This document shows, one piece after another, positions 58,231 to 64,000 of a stretch of 64,000 nucleotides of DNA. Position 1 is the first letter of the stretch. Each line of letters begins with the position of its first letter. Under the pieces are notes generated by a model. The model made no database searches. It was not told the origin of the DNA and was given only the letters and a program-made list of their open reading frames with translations. The stretch is from Apostichopus japonicus (taxonomy: Eukaryota > Echinodermata > Holothuroidea > Aspidochirotida > Stichopodidae). The stretch is taken from the NCBI RefSeq assembly GCF_037975245.1, contig NC_092566.1:16657001-16721000 (forward strand). Direction: 5' to 3'. Both the position numbers and the translations under genes were made by a program.

Positions 58231-58620
58231 AGATTCTATGAGATCAAAAAGACAGACATTATGAGATCAAAAAGACAGACTCTATGAGATCAAAATACAG
58301 ATGCTATGACATCAAAAGACAGATTCTATGAGATCAGATACAGTCTCTATGAGATCAAAAGACGGACTCTAGGAGATCAAAAGACGGACTCTATGAGATC
58401 AAAAGACAGATTCTATGAGATCAAAAGACAGACTCTATGAGATCAAAAGACGGACTTTATGAGATCAATAGACAAATTCTATGAGATCAAAAGACATACT
58501 CCATGAGATCAAAAAACGTACTTTATGAGATCAAAAGACAGACTTTATGAGATCAAAAGACAGACTTTATGAGATCAAAATACGGACTCTATGAGATGAA
58601 AAGACAGAATCTATGAGATC
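58231..58620. repeat. 21-22 bp minisatellite, 18 copies
   Basis: The unit GACAGACTCTATGAGATCAAAA is repeated 18 times with point changes mostly in the first ten bases, while the ATGAGATCAAA part is nearly constant. It lies just beyond the candidate poly-A signal of the RUFY-like gene. Confidence 0.95.
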
Positions 58621-58911
58621 GAACGAACTTACAAATAATGTGATAGATTTATCATCTGCAAAATCTCGCTTTATCAAAGTGAAACTGGCTGTTTGAAACT
58701 TTCACATTATGACAATTCCATGTATAGTCAACTTTCAATACAAATGTACACTGCTGTGACAAATGCCTTGTCAGTATTCCCAGCCCTATCACACTTACCC
58801 ACACTAGTATTGCAAGGTATACCCGCAACCAAACAAACTTTAGTTGTATCACAAGTTCAATCCAGCGAGTCAAGGTCTCAGGACTCCAAAAACTCAATTC
58901 AAAACTCACAC

Positions 58912-58917
58912 TTTATT
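58912..58917 (-). terminator. Candidate polyadenylation signal of the RUFY-like gene
   Basis: TTTATT on the plus strand gives AATAAA about 157 nt downstream of the stop codon at 59074. Confidence 0.45.
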
Positions 58918-59073
58918 TGGTAGACGACACTAGCTAAAAATTCAAAAATATAATTAAGTTTCCATGAAATTGTGAAGCGGAGATGGACATTTCACCTAGC
59001 ACACGCAGCTAGTAGTGCTTAAAAAGTAACCTAAAATCGAAGCAACGTTTATGCAATATGTTACACGCAATAC

Positions 59074-63398
<4,325 letters not shown>

Positions 63399-63852
63399 CT
63401 ACAATAACCAACCAATCACAGTTTAGAGGAGATTATCACATGGGACACCAGGCAGGCAATACAACGTGGAAGGAGAGACAAGAAAAATAAAATGAATAAG
63501 GATTGAAAAAAAGCAAAAAAAAAACGGTGATCTGGATAGACATCAAAATATTCATGCTGTATGAGACATAAAATATGAAGGATACATCACATTTAAAGAA
63601 GAAACACTGCAAATAATTGACATTAAGGAGTATATATAGTGCTATGTAGTATTGTGTAAAAGATCCATTCCCTGTTACTCCAAGACTAGAAAAACTGATA
63701 GATTGGTAGTACCTAACCCCTTTAAATCTGTAGCAATATCCACCTCCCCCCCTTCCGTTCAAAGAAATTGCAACGTAATAAATTACCAAGTGTTTGACCA
63801 CAGAGCCTGAAAGTTCGCCATGCTAAGTGTCTGTCGGTCTGTCGGTCTGTCG

Positions 63853-63900
<48 letters not shown>

Positions 63901-64000
63901 TTGTATCTATCTTTGTGTTGCTCTACCACAGAGCAAAACTCAGAGACCCTTTAAAAGAACCATTTATGCTATAAGCATTTGGGTATGATGTTATGTATAC
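63399..64000. other. RUFY-like upstream intron to window edge
   Basis: Sequence upstream of the exon at 63312-63398. No further exon was identified. A GTCT/ATCT tetranucleotide repeat (about 63828-63905) lies near the edge. Confidence 0.5.

Overview
This is a stretch of animal nuclear DNA. It is AT-rich and full of microsatellites and transposons, its genes are split by GT-AG introns, and it encodes secreted collagen-like proteins of the kind usually named short-chain collagen C4-like, plus LDL-receptor class A (LDLRa) exons and a RUN/FYVE (RUFY-like) protein. This mix suggests a marine invertebrate deuterostome, most likely an echinoderm (sea cucumbers and their relatives have many such short-chain collagens). 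The species assignment is inference from memory, not from a search.

Layout. (1) 0.7-9.57 kb: collagen gene A on the minus strand, lying in a segmental duplication. (2) 9.57-13.67 kb: a degraded L2/CR1-like LINE whose 5' end abuts the end of the duplicated block. (3) 13.69-16.07 kb: a transposon with inverted repeats of about 110 bp and a truncated LINE tail between two direct repeats of about 280 bp. (4) 16.9-25.75 kb: four head-to-tail units of about 2.15 kb, each carrying on the minus strand a phase-compatible exon set for an LDLRa domain followed by a probable CUB-like domain. (5) 28.2-31.9 kb: collagen gene B on the plus strand, with one apparent 1-nt frameshift in its collagen exon. (6) 35.3-41.9 kb: collagen gene C on the minus strand, with a LINE and a nested hAT-like element in its introns. 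(7) 43.3-43.75 kb: a structurally complete minimal hammerhead ribozyme motif beside a tRNA-like sequence, with a broken second copy nearby. (8) 44.37-52.82 kb: collagen gene D, the direct paralogue of gene A. (9) 52.8-58.9 kb: repeat-rich DNA with two minisatellites and another hAT-like element. (10) 59.07 kb to the right edge: the 3' half of a RUFY-like gene on the minus strand.

The four collagen genes share one plan. A signal peptide is followed by a helical propeptide, a basic furin-type cleavage site (RRKR or RKKR), a short segment with two cysteines, about 25 Gly-X-Y triplets, and a cysteine-rich C-terminal domain of about 160 residues. Their exon phases agree (0, then 1 at every later junction), so the exon models rest on internal consistency as well as on splice sites. 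Genes A and D are recent duplicates. Their C-terminal exons are almost identical while their collagen exons differ by about 5 percent, which suggests patchy gene conversion or uneven selection. Several insertions occur in only one copy and have a clean empty site in the other, so this window dates those insertions after the duplication.

All exon models, domain names and TE family names come from reading the sequence and from recall of the families. No alignment or database search was run.
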